Below are positions 1 to 7,235 of a stretch of DNA of 50,894 nucleotides, one piece after another. Positions within the stretch are counted from its first letter, which is position 1. Each line of letters starts with the position of its first letter. The stretch comes from Sphingobacteriales bacterium (GTDB lineage Bacteria > Bacteroidota > Bacteroidia > Chitinophagales > Chitinophagaceae). Made by a program: the position numbers and the translations under genes. The notes below the pieces were generated by a model, which was not told where the DNA came from, ran no database searches, and worked only from the letters and a program-made list of their open reading frames with translations. The stretch spans positions 24,777-75,670 of the forward strand of contig JAAXIF010000084.1 in assembly GCA_012270485.1 (NCBI GenBank), read 5' to 3'.

Positions 1-62
1 TTCTAGCTTCTAGCTTCTAGCTTCTAGCTTCTAGCTTCTAGCTTCTAGCTTCTAGCTTCTAG
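1..62. repeat. Heptad tandem repeat, TTCTAGC x8.9
   Basis: Eight perfect copies of TTCTAGC plus six bases of a ninth. A short inverted counterpart (GCTAGAAGCTAG) lies at about 135-147, between this array and the rlmN stop codon. The array may continue left of the window. It belongs to the period-7 family found throughout the window. Confidence 0.97.
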
Positions 63-156
63 AGAAAGAAATAAATTGCAAGGTACAGTTTATATAGGAG
101 ATTTATTTATTGGTATTATACTAGGAGCTGGCAGCTAGAAGCTAGCAGCTCTCTAC

Positions 157-1200
157 TCATCCTTTATTCGCCAACTGTCCACAAGCAGCATCAATATCTT
201 TTCCACGGCTTCTTCTGAGTCGGGCATTGACACGATTGGATTCCAGGAACTTCATAAAGTTCATGATGCCATCTTCATCTGGCTTTGTGAATTTGAATGC
301 GTCAATGGGATTGTACTCGATGATGTTTACTAAGTCGGCAGGTACTTGTCTGTATATCTTAACTAATTCTTCTGCATCTTTTTGCGAATCATTAAAATCT
401 TTGAACAAGATGTATTCAAAAGTGATTTCGTTACCCGTTTGTTTGTAGAAATAATTCAACGCCTCAATCAGTACTTTGATATTATTGGTTTCATTGATCG
501 GCATGATCTCATTTCGCTTTGCATCATTGGCAGCATGTAATGAAAGCGCTAATTTGAAACGAACCTGGTCATCTCCCAACTTACGAATGGCTTTTGCAAC
601 ACCTGCAGTAGAAACAGTAATTCTTCTTGGACTCATAAACAAACCGTCTTCTGCGGAAATGCGTTCAATAGCTTTCATCACATTGCCATAGTTCAGTAAG
701 GGCTCACCCATACCCATGAACACAATATTGGAAAGTTTTTTATTGAATTTTTCTTCGCTCTCTTTATTAATCAGTACCACCTGATCATAGATTTCATCAT
801 AGGTCAGGTTTCTTTTGCGATCCATATATCCGGTGGCGCAAAACTTACAACTTAGGCTACAGCCAATTTGTGAAGAAACACAGGCTGTTTTTCTTTCGTC
901 TGTAGGAATCAATACGCCTTCCACAAGATGATTGTCATGTGTGCGAAAACGACTTTTGATGGTACCATCTTCGCTGTATTGAACCGTATCTACTTTTAAA
1001 GCGGGCAGTGTAAAAGTTTGAGCAAGTTTAGCACGTAGGTCTTTACTCAGATTGGTCATATCATCAAAATGATGCGCATGTTTCTGCCATAACCACTCAT
1101 GAACCTGCTTTACACGGAATTTTTTCTCCCCAATGTTTTGAAAGTATTCTTCCAACTCATTGATACTCAAGCGTCTGATATTTGGTAATTCCGTATTCAT
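157..1200 (-). CDS. rlmN: RlmN, dual-specificity 23S rRNA/tRNA adenine-C2 methyltransferase
   Basis: Radical SAM enzyme that methylates C2 of A2503 in 23S rRNA and, in studied relatives, A37 of some tRNAs. At 347 residues it has the usual family length. The radical SAM cysteines are C114, C118 and C121 (CSLSCKFC). C107 and C340 match the positions of the two catalytic cysteines of the E. coli enzyme (C118 and C355), the latter in the C-terminal GKDIDAACGQLA segment. The start at 1200 is favoured because a TATCTTTG promoter element ends only four bases upstream, so the transcript is probably leaderless. The gene stands alone, divergent from the thiolase. Function is confident from family motifs. 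Confidence 0.97.
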   Translation of the reverse strand: MNTELPNIRRLSINELEEYFQNIGEKKFRVKQVHEWLWQKHAHHFDDMTNLSKDLRAKLAQTFTLPALKVDTVQYSEDGTIKSRFRTHDNHLVEGVLIPTDERKTACVSSQIGCSLSCKFCATGYMDRKRNLTYDEIYDQVVLINKESEEKFNKKLSNIVFMGMGEPLLNYGNVMKAIERISAEDGLFMSPRRITVSTAGVAKAIRKLGDDQVRFKLALSLHAANDAKRNEIMPINETNNIKVLIEALNYFYKQTGNEITFEYILFKDFNDSQKDAEELVKIYRQVPADLVNIIEYNPIDAFKFTKPDEDGIMNFMKFLESNRVNARLRRSRGKDIDAACGQLANKG

Positions 1201-1204
1201 CCTG

Positions 1205-1212
1205 CAAAGATA
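1205..1212 (-). promoter_or_regulatory. -7 promoter element (TATCTTTG) of rlmN
   Basis: Exact match to the Bacteroidota -7 consensus TAnnTTTG, four bases before the rlmN ATG. Transcription would begin at or next to the start codon. No clear -33 element was seen. Confidence 0.65.
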
Positions 1213-1228
1213 CCGGAGAAACAGAGGA

Positions 1229-1436
1229 ATAAGAAATTAAGAAACAAGGAATAAGAAACAAGGCTCAAGGAAGAGTCAAGAACGAAGAAACAAGACACAA
1301 GAAAGATTCAAGCTTTAGGCTGCAAGCCGCAAGTTATACATCAATTGCTTGACTGTCAGGTCAAGTCGAGACTTTAACGCTTGTTACTTGTCTCTTGTAT
1401 CTTCCTTGTGTCTTGTGTCTTGTTTCTTGTTTCTTC
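1229..1436. repeat. Inverted heptad array between rlmN and the thiolase gene
   Basis: The right arm (1387-1436) reads CTTGTCT, CTTGTAT, CTTC, then CTTGTGT twice and CTTGTTT twice. The left arm (about 1229-1307) carries the complementary words, such as AAACAAG and ACACAAG, less regularly. The spacer of about 80 bases contains nothing I recognise. This is one of only two arrays lying between divergent genes. Confidence 0.85.
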
Positions 1437-1466
1437 TCTCTTATCTTGCGCATCAATCGTTGCAAT

Positions 1467-2666
1467 ATGAATGCTTGTTATGTAATAGATGCGGTTCGTA
1501 CACCCATCGGAAGATATGGAGGTAAATTAAGTTCGATTCGTCCGGATGATCTACTGGCACATGTTATCACTTCACTTTTGGAGAGAAATAATACCATTGA
1601 TCCTGCCGCTATTGAAGACGTGATTGCGGGTGCTGCTAATCAGGCCGGAGAAGACAATCGAGATGTAGCCCGTATGGCAGCATTATTGGCCGGACTTCCG
1701 GTTACAGTGGGAGGTAATACGGTAAATCGTTTGTGCGCCAGTGGTTTACAAGCTGTTATGGATGCCTCTCGCGCTATTATGTGTGGAGAAGGTATGTTGT
1801 ATATCGCCGGAGGTGTAGAGAGTATGACACGTGCTCCTTTTGTAACGGCTAAAAGTGATGGCGCTTGGAGCAGAAAAATAGAAACTTTTGACACCACTAT
1901 AGGCTGGCGTTTCATCAATAAAAAATTGGCGAGTATGTATCATCCTTACAGTATGGGTGAGACAGCCGAAAATGTGGCGAATGATTGGAAAATTAGTCGA
2001 GAAGAACAGGATGTATTCGCATTATCATCTCAGCAGAAATATTTTGCGGCACTCGAGGCAGGTAAATGGGATGACGAAATTGTTGCGGTAGAAATGATCA
2101 ATGATCGATTGATCAGTTGGTTTAATCAAGATGAGCATCCGAGACAAACATCTTTGGAAAAACTGGCATCATTGAAACCTGCTTTTGCCAAAGACGGAAC
2201 CGTTACCGCAGGTAATTCATCCGGTATTAATGATGGAGCAGCAGCCATGTTATTGGCGAGTGAAGAAGCAGTGAAGTTGTTTGATCTCAAACCCATTGCT
2301 CGAATTGCAGGGATGGGTGTTGCAGGTGTAGATCCTGCTATCATGGGAATAGGTCCGGTACCTGCTTCTCAAAAAGCCATGATCAGGGCCGGACTTCAGG
2401 TAAAAGACTTGGATCTCATTGAATTGAATGAGGCATTTGCTTCTCAGAGTCTCGCTTGTATACGTGATTTAGAATTAGACATCTCAAAAGTGAATGTAAA
2501 TGGAGGCTCTATAGCAATAGGACATCCATTGGGCTGTAGTGGTGTTAGGATCTCTGCCACTTTATTGCATGAAATGAACAGAAGGAAATCAAAATATGGT
2601 TTAGCAACGATGTGTGTTGGGGTTGGACAAGGTGCAGCCGTCATTTATGAAGGTTTGTCTGTTTAG
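1467..2666 (+). CDS. Acetyl-CoA acyltransferase (thiolase; PcaF/FadA-like)
   Basis: Thiolase superfamily enzyme that cleaves 3-oxoacyl-CoA with CoA to give acetyl-CoA. In the 399-residue protein the acylated cysteine is C90 in VNRLCASGLQAV; the catalytic His lies in GGSIAIGHPLGCSG and the second Cys in MCVGVGQGAA near the end. GEDNRDVARMAALLAGLP before the active site resembles 3-oxoadipyl-CoA thiolases, but substrate cannot be settled from sequence. The frame is open 72 bases further upstream, but that part only translates the heptad array, so ATG 1467 was chosen. No beta-oxidation or beta-ketoadipate genes adjoin it; an enoyl-CoA hydratase gene lies 42 kb away in this window. Confidence 0.93.
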   Translation: MNACYVIDAVRTPIGRYGGKLSSIRPDDLLAHVITSLLERNNTIDPAAIEDVIAGAANQAGEDNRDVARMAALLAGLPVTVGGNTVNRLCASGLQAVMDASRAIMCGEGMLYIAGGVESMTRAPFVTAKSDGAWSRKIETFDTTIGWRFINKKLASMYHPYSMGETAENVANDWKISREEQDVFALSSQQKYFAALEAGKWDDEIVAVEMINDRLISWFNQDEHPRQTSLEKLASLKPAFAKDGTVTAGNSSGINDGAAAMLLASEEAVKLFDLKPIARIAGMGVAGVDPAIMGIGPVPASQKAMIRAGLQVKDLDLIELNEAFASQSLACIRDLELDISKVNVNGGSIAIGHPLGCSGVRISATLLHEMNRRKSKYGLATMCVGVGQGAAVIYEGLSV

Positions 2667-2766
2667 GATTATTTGATAACCAAAAGCCATTTTTCATAGT
2701 TGTCTATTTTCTGTAACTTTTCATTTTGAGAATCGTTTCGCTTAAAAAACTAAAACCTGAATACAC

Positions 2767-3159
2767 ATGAAAAAATTAATGATGATCTGCCTCATGCTAG
2801 GCGTTGTTGCATTTGCACATGCACAAGATAAAGACAGCACATTACAAGATTTTGTAGGTAAGTATAAATTTCCTGAAGGAAGTATTGTTGCAGAAGTAAC
2901 TGTTTCAGTAGAAGGGGCAGGATTGGTGATGGGTTCAAGTATCGGCAACTCAGCTTTGGTAAAAATAGGAGAAGATCTTTTTTCGATCACCGCTTATGAT
3001 GGAAGTGCCCAGTTTAAAAGAGATGCCAATAAAAAGGTAATTGGCGTGAGTATTAATGCAGGTGGATATGCATTGGAAGGAACCAAGTCTGATGGCATTG
3101 CCATCGATAGGGCTCATACCATATTCATCAATTGTATCAACAAATTAACTGCTAAATAG
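2767..3159 (+). CDS. Small secreted protein, DUF3471-like
   Basis: A 130-residue protein with a clear signal peptide (basic start, hydrophobic core, AHA-Q cleavage region near residue 19). The mature part, beginning LQDFVGKYKFPEGSI, looks like the small beta-rich domain attached to some Bacteroidota beta-lactamase-like proteins (DUF3471-like: a YxG-type start followed by alternating strands). No catalytic residues are evident. It probably acts in the periplasm or at the surface. The gene is monocistronic, ending in a strong hairpin terminator 22 bases after the stop. The family assignment is tentative; secretion is well supported. Confidence 0.75.
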   Translation: MKKLMMICLMLGVVAFAHAQDKDSTLQDFVGKYKFPEGSIVAEVTVSVEGAGLVMGSSIGNSALVKIGEDLFSITAYDGSAQFKRDANKKVIGVSINAGGYALEGTKSDGIAIDRAHTIFINCINKLTAK

Positions 3160-3180
3160 TCTAGTCTATCACATCATTTA

Positions 3181-3216
3181 AAAGGGGCTGTATCAAACAT
3201 TTGATGCAGCCCCTTT
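3181..3216. terminator. Bidirectional hairpin terminator after the secreted-protein gene
   Basis: A 17-base-pair stem with one G-T pair (AAAGGGGCTGTATCAAA with its complement) and a 2-base turn, with T-rich flanks on both strands. It separates convergent genes (secreted protein + and lipoprotein -). Its core GGCTRTATCA...TGATRCAGCC recurs in the mfd terminator. Confidence 0.9.
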
Positions 3217-3242
3217 CTTTTACCATAGACCATAAGCCACTC

Positions 3243-3755
3243 TTAATTATAATAAGTCTCATCTAAATAAAATAACCCATCCTCTTTCTGCCAATACCAA
3301 AACTTTTTTCTGTAAACAATATATTTCCCTCGTGTTGTTGTTTTAATATAATTCTCGGGTACAAACAAAATGCGAGGAGGTACAATTTTATATCGATAAA
3401 TAAGATTGGTTCTTTGATTGGGTGTGAATGCTCGGCTCATAACACGATAATCTGCTTTTGCTGCAATGGCTTCAGGAAGTTTTTCTTTAGGAGTGATCAC
3501 ATTACCCATACCATCAATTACGATCATGGGAAGTAATTCCTCTTTTTTTTCAACCTTGGTCTCTGATGGTTCCTCTTTTTCTACTTTGGATTTATTGATC
3601 AAAGCAGGCACAGTATTGTCTTTGGTAGGCTCAGGTGTTTTCACAACCGGACCTGAATGTACTTTGACATTATTTGTTTTTTGCGGAACAGATTTTCTGC
3701 CACAGCTCATAACAAACAAGAATCCAAAAAATATGATCGGAAAACACTGTCTCAT
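3243..3755 (-). CDS. Putative lipoprotein of unknown function
   Basis: A 170-residue protein whose first 18 residues form a lipoprotein signal ending in the lipobox VMSC (Cys 18). Next comes a Lys/Glu/Thr-rich low-complexity stretch (residues 20-75) of linker type, then a compact C-terminal half containing PPRILFVPENYIK and a Tyr-rich end. I do not recognise the family. It lies downstream of hisS on the same strand, with a heptad array between them, so it may be expressed on its own. Confidence 0.7.
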   Translation of the reverse strand: MRQCFPIIFFGFLFVMSCGRKSVPQKTNNVKVHSGPVVKTPEPTKDNTVPALINKSKVEKEEPSETKVEKKEELLPMIVIDGMGNVITPKEKLPEAIAAKADYRVMSRAFTPNQRTNLIYRYKIVPPRILFVPENYIKTTTRGKYIVYRKKFWYWQKEDGLFYLDETYYN

Positions 3756-3809
3756 AACGCTTATTTCCGCTATGGGTTGCGAATATTATGCCAGAATAGC
3801 GGATGGCTG

Positions 3810-3885
3810 ATAGTCGATGGTCCATAGTCCATGGTTTAAGTTCAATATTTACCATGTACTATGGACCATCAACTATGGACTACTT
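3810..3885. repeat. Inverted heptad array at the 3' end of hisS
   Basis: The left arm is ATAGTCG, ATGGTCC, ATAGTCC (3810-3830). The right arm is ACCATGT, ACTATGG, ACCATCA, ACTATGG, ACTACTT (3851-3885), all in one 7-base phase. The last heptad contains the hisS stop codon (TAG on the minus strand, 3880-3882), so the array touches the coding sequence. Confidence 0.93.
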
Positions 3886-5247
3886 AAAGTACCCCACTAA
3901 CGAAGCCTGTGCCATCTCTTCCTGTGTTCCTTTCTGCAAATCTTTCACCACACAGGTTCCATTCTCCATTTCTTTCGAACCGATGATGATTACAAAGGGG
4001 ATATTCTTTTTTTCTGCGTATTTGAACTGCTTATCAAATTTACTTTGCTCATGAAACAATTCTCCGGCAATACCTGATTGTCTGAGTTGTTGTAAAAGAG
4101 AGAATGCATTTTTACTTTCTGATGCTCCTAAATTGAAAAACAGAACTTTCGATCCTATCTGAACAGTATCCGGAAACAGTTGCAACTCTTCCATTACATC
4201 ATAGATACGATCTACGCCAAAGCTGATACCTACTCCGGGTACATTCGGCACACCAAATAAGCCGGTGAGGTCATCATATCGGCCGCCACCTCCAATACTT
4301 CCCATTTGCACATTCAATGCTTTCACTTCAAAGATGATACCTGTATAGTAGTTGAGTCCGCGGGCGAGCGTAAAATCGGGGATGAGTTGACAGTTGTTAG
4401 TTGACAGTTGACTGCTGGAAAGAACATGGTTGATTTCCATGATTCCTTGTTGTCCGGGTTCATTGTTGCCGATCAGTGACTCGAGTTGTGTAATTTTTTC
4501 ATCACTAGTGCCGGTGATAGAAAGATATTTTTCAATGATGTTGATCTGATCATTGTTGAGTCCACGCTCAGTCAATTCTTCTTTCACTTTTTCAATACCA
4601 ATCTTATCCAGTTTATCAATCGCAACAGTGATGTCGATCATTTTATCTGCGCCACCACATACTTCAGCCAGTGCAGCTAATATTTTGCGACTGTTGATTC
4701 TGATTTCAACAGGTATACCTAGTTGATCAAAAACAGTGGCGTAAATATTGGTGAGTTCCACTTCATTCAATAAACTATTGCTACCTACCACATCAGCATC
4801 ACACTGATAAAATTCACGATAACGTCCTTTTTGGGGTCTATCGGCGCGCCATACGGGTTGTATCTGATAACGTTTAAATGGCAGGGTGAGTTGTCCATAG
4901 TTCATGGCAACATACCGTGCAAAGGGAATGGTAAGATCATATCTCAATGCGCGTTCGGTAATACCTTTTGTATTTTTCCCTTCCAATACTTTTTGAAAAT
5001 CAGCGATTATTTGTTCTTGCTTAGAAGGGTTGTCGAGACCATTGTTCAGAATTTTAAAAATCAGTTTATCGCCTTCCTCCCCATATTTTCCCATCAATGT
5101 ATCCAGGTTTTCCATGGCAGGGGTTTCCAGTGGCTGAAAACCATAGAGTTCAAAGACCTGTTGGATGGTTTGGAAAATATAGTTCCGCTTACGTACAACT
5201 GCTGCACTAAAATCTCTGGTTCCTTGCGGTAATCCGGGTTTGCTCAT
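3880..5247 (-). CDS. hisS: Histidyl-tRNA synthetase
   Basis: Class II aminoacyl-tRNA synthetase charging tRNA-His; 455 residues. Motif 2 is visible as QPVWRADRPQKGRYREFYQCD, and the HisRS signature as LARGLNYYTG followed by the Gly-rich GSIGGGGRYDDL. The C-terminal 90 residues form the anticodon-binding domain. Two features are odd. Four heptads (4385-4412) lie inside the gene and encode the stretch SQLSTNNCQL, just before LARGLNYYTG, in a part of the enzyme that varies between species. The stop codon is supplied by a heptad of the downstream array. The gene follows the phosphatase gene with a gap of six bases, so the two are probably cotranscribed. Confidence 0.97.
   Translation of the reverse strand: MSKPGLPQGTRDFSAAVVRKRNYIFQTIQQVFELYGFQPLETPAMENLDTLMGKYGEEGDKLIFKILNNGLDNPSKQEQIIADFQKVLEGKNTKGITERALRYDLTIPFARYVAMNYGQLTLPFKRYQIQPVWRADRPQKGRYREFYQCDADVVGSNSLLNEVELTNIYATVFDQLGIPVEIRINSRKILAALAEVCGGADKMIDITVAIDKLDKIGIEKVKEELTERGLNNDQINIIEKYLSITGTSDEKITQLESLIGNNEPGQQGIMEINHVLSSSQLSTNNCQLIPDFTLARGLNYYTGIIFEVKALNVQMGSIGGGGRYDDLTGLFGVPNVPGVGISFGVDRIYDVMEELQLFPDTVQIGSKVLFFNLGASESKNAFSLLQQLRQSGIAGELFHEQSKFDKQFKYAEKKNIPFVIIIGSKEMENGTCVVKDLQKGTQEEMAQASLVGYFK
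4385..4412. repeat. Heptad block inside the hisS coding sequence
   Basis: AGTTGAC, AGTTGTT, AGTTGAC, AGTTGAC: four heptads in phase. The same word is repeated at 5804-5824 upstream of the phosphatase gene, and its complement appears at 49596-49623. The reading frame of hisS stays open through it. Confidence 0.9.
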
Positions 5248-5253
5248 CTTTAT

Positions 5254-5718
5254 TTATTTGTTAGACTGATTGTATTTCAAAATAATATTGTTGCATGCGG
5301 TTGACAACAATGTAAAAACATGATGATAATCTTTTTCAGTACCATACCATGGGTCAGGAACTGCGTCATCACTGTTATCAATCACACTAAGTATTAATCT
5401 TGTCTTTGATTCATTCCATTTCTCGCCACTCATTCTCTTTACATCCTGGTAATTATCATGATCCATCACATAAATCAGGTCAAATTCGTCCATGTCATTG
5501 GGATGAAACTGACGACATCGCTGATGCCCGATATCAATACCATTCAAACGCGCTACTTTCTGTGAAAGCTGATGTGGTGGTTCTCCAATATGGTAGTTTC
5601 CGGTACCGGCACTATCTACTTCCCATGCTAATCCTGCTTCCCTTGCTTTTTGTTGAAGAATTCCTTCTGCTAAAGGGCTTCGACAAATATTCCCCAAACA
5701 GACCATCAATACTTTCAT
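5254..5718 (-). CDS. Low-molecular-weight protein-tyrosine phosphatase
   Basis: Cytoplasmic phosphatase of the LMW-PTP/arsenate-reductase fold; 154 residues, the usual family length. The P-loop is CLGNICRS, with nucleophile C7 and phosphate-binding R13; the general acid is D122 in PDPWYG. An open frame extends 14 codons upstream, but a TATCTTTG promoter element ends five bases before ATG 5718, so that start is preferred and a leaderless message is likely. It forms an operon with hisS (six-base gap). The substrate is unknown; no wzc-type kinase or capsule genes are nearby. Confidence 0.93.
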   Translation of the reverse strand: MKVLMVCLGNICRSPLAEGILQQKAREAGLAWEVDSAGTGNYHIGEPPHQLSQKVARLNGIDIGHQRCRQFHPNDMDEFDLIYVMDHDNYQDVKRMSGEKWNESKTRLILSVIDNSDDAVPDPWYGTEKDYHHVFTLLSTACNNIILKYNQSNK

Positions 5719-5723
5719 GCACG

Positions 5724-5731
5724 CAAAGATA
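5724..5731 (-). promoter_or_regulatory. -7 promoter element (TATCTTTG) of the phosphatase-hisS operon
   Basis: Exact TAnnTTTG match five bases before the chosen ATG. It is the same octamer, at almost the same distance, as upstream of rlmN. Confidence 0.65.
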
Positions 5732-5890
5732 GCAGATGGATGGCGAATGGGTGATAGCAAATAGGAGATGGCAAATAGGAGATGGCAAATGGGGGTAGTA
5801 AATAGTTGACAGTTGACGGTTGACAGTCAGAAAGTAGATGCCATAAGCTATTACCCATAAGCAATTCGCTAACTGTCAACTCACTACCGG
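5732..5890. repeat. Heptad-type array upstream of the phosphatase gene
   Basis: Contains a 14-base unit (GCAAATAGGAGATG, about twice, plus a partial copy), then AGTTGAC twice and GGTTGAC (5804-5824). A complementary arm, AACTGTCAAC and CACTACC, lies at 5870-5888. The rest of the gap to the next gene (5891-6053) holds a possible promoter but no ORF or RNA gene that I can support. Confidence 0.85.
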
Positions 5891-6053
5891 ACTAACACTT
5901 ATTAGCTCTTTAACATATGATAGTATGGAAAGAAATCGATCAGGCATCTAAATATTAAATCAACCGATTTTATCAGAAAATGACCGCTTGATTTCAGCAA
6001 ACAAATAAAATTATTGACTAAATTGCCCACCCCCGGGTAACAAAACGGATAGT
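5891..6053 (+). other. Leader region of the small membrane protein gene; nothing firm
   Basis: AT-rich DNA with no coding potential. ACTAAATTG near 6016 weakly resembles a -7 element, and the short palindrome ACCCCCGGGT lies near 6029-6038, about 15 bases before the ATG. Neither is strong enough to call on its own. Confidence 0.35.
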
Positions 6054-6287
6054 ATGGCAACGGATTTCAGAGAAAGGCAACAGAAAAGTTACCGGATCAT
6101 GCGAATGATCTATGATCTTTCCATGGCGGTGATTATACTTGGAACGGCGGTGCTGTTACTACTGGCAGAAAAATTGAAGATTGAACAGTTATTATCGGTC
6201 GATCCAATGTTCAGATACCTAATGGGGGGCGTGTTTTTATTGTATGGCGGTTTTAGATTGTATAGAGGGATTAAGCGTGATTATTAA
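6054..6287 (+). CDS. Small two-helix membrane protein
   Basis: A 77-residue protein with a charged N-terminus (residues 1-17), a hydrophobic helix at about residues 22-40 (YDLSMAVIILGTAVLLLLAE) and a second at about 54-68 (YLMGGVFLLYGGFRLY), ending with basic residues. No family recognised. Its stop lies one base before the ATG of the PstS-like lipoprotein gene, so the two are almost certainly translationally coupled. The pairing suggests a membrane partner for that lipoprotein, but this is inference. Confidence 0.8.
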   Translation: MATDFRERQQKSYRIMRMIYDLSMAVIILGTAVLLLLAEKLKIEQLLSVDPMFRYLMGGVFLLYGGFRLYRGIKRDY

Positions 6288-6288
6288 C

Positions 6289-7212
6289 ATGACCAGAAAC
6301 ATTTTTAATACAATTGGGTTATTTATTTTGGTTCTGTTCATAGGGTGTGCTGATCAGCAGGATACATCCATTGCTACGGATACACCCACGAAAGGTACCA
6401 TACGGATCAGTGTAGATGAAAGCTTTAAACCGGTCATTGAAGAGCAGTTGAGGGTACATAAATCCTCTTTTCCTGAAACGGAGATCATCGTTTCCTATAA
6501 ACCGGAATCAGATTGTTTCAGGGATCTGCAAAATGATAGTACGCGAATGGTCATTGTAGCGCGTGGATTAACAAAAACAGAGGCATCGTTCTTTGAGAAT
6601 CAGTTGTCTTACTCACCACTGTATGGGGTGCTTGCTTATGATGCGGTTGCCGTAATCGTTAACAATCAATCTCCTGACAGTGTTTTTACCCTGAACAAGC
6701 TGAACAGCATCTTGAGTGGAAAGGATAAGATAACAGCAGTGATGGATGGTAATAAAGCTACTAGTACTGTTCGCTATTTGAAAGATTCCATACTAAAAGG
6801 GGCCGATTTTGGGTCGAATGTAGTAGCAGCGAATAATAGTCAGCATGTATTGGATATCGTATCCGGAAGAAAAGATGTAGTAGGTTTTATTGGGATCAGT
6901 TGGATAGCAGATAGTTATGATCCGGTTCAATTGGCTTATTTGAAAAAAATACGATTGGGGCTGGTAGAATGTGTTAAATGTGAGGAAAAAGATATATTCG
7001 CGAAGCCCTCACAGGCAACCATATCCTATGGACAATACCCTTTGGCACGGCCATTGTACTATGTATTAAAAGAGAACGCAACGGGACTCGGAACAGGCTT
7101 CATGAATTTCATGAGTATGGAAAGAGGACAGTTGATATTCCGAAGAGCATTTCTGGTTCCTGCTAAAATGGGTTTTGGAAAACGTTCAGGGAGTATAAAA
7201 GACGCAGATTAA
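6289..7212 (+). CDS. PstS-like substrate-binding lipoprotein
   Basis: A 307-residue periplasmic binding protein fold related to phosphate-binding PstS. The start at 6289 gives a lipoprotein signal with lipobox LFIGC (about residue 20); the open frame 15 codons upstream merely overlaps the preceding gene. GTIRISVDESFKPVIEEQL is the usual first strand and helix of this superfamily, and VVGFIGISWIAD resembles the second-lobe segment. No pstABC transporter genes adjoin, so a phosphate-uptake role cannot be assumed. In Bacteroidota, such genes are often found near TPR and TonB-system genes, which fits the TPR gene 23 bases downstream. Ligand unknown. Confidence 0.8.
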   Translation: MTRNIFNTIGLFILVLFIGCADQQDTSIATDTPTKGTIRISVDESFKPVIEEQLRVHKSSFPETEIIVSYKPESDCFRDLQNDSTRMVIVARGLTKTEASFFENQLSYSPLYGVLAYDAVAVIVNNQSPDSVFTLNKLNSILSGKDKITAVMDGNKATSTVRYLKDSILKGADFGSNVVAANNSQHVLDIVSGRKDVVGFIGISWIADSYDPVQLAYLKKIRLGLVECVKCEEKDIFAKPSQATISYGQYPLARPLYYVLKENATGLGTGFMNFMSMERGQLIFRRAFLVPAKMGFGKRSGSIKDAD

Positions 7213-7235
7213 CATACAACTATAAAAACCGACAA

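Noticed and set aside
1395..1466. In-frame upstream extension of the thiolase gene that reads like a hydrophobic signal peptide
   Set aside because: It is a translation of the CTTGTxT heptad array; the thiolase family starts at the ATG 1467 segment and works in the cytoplasm.
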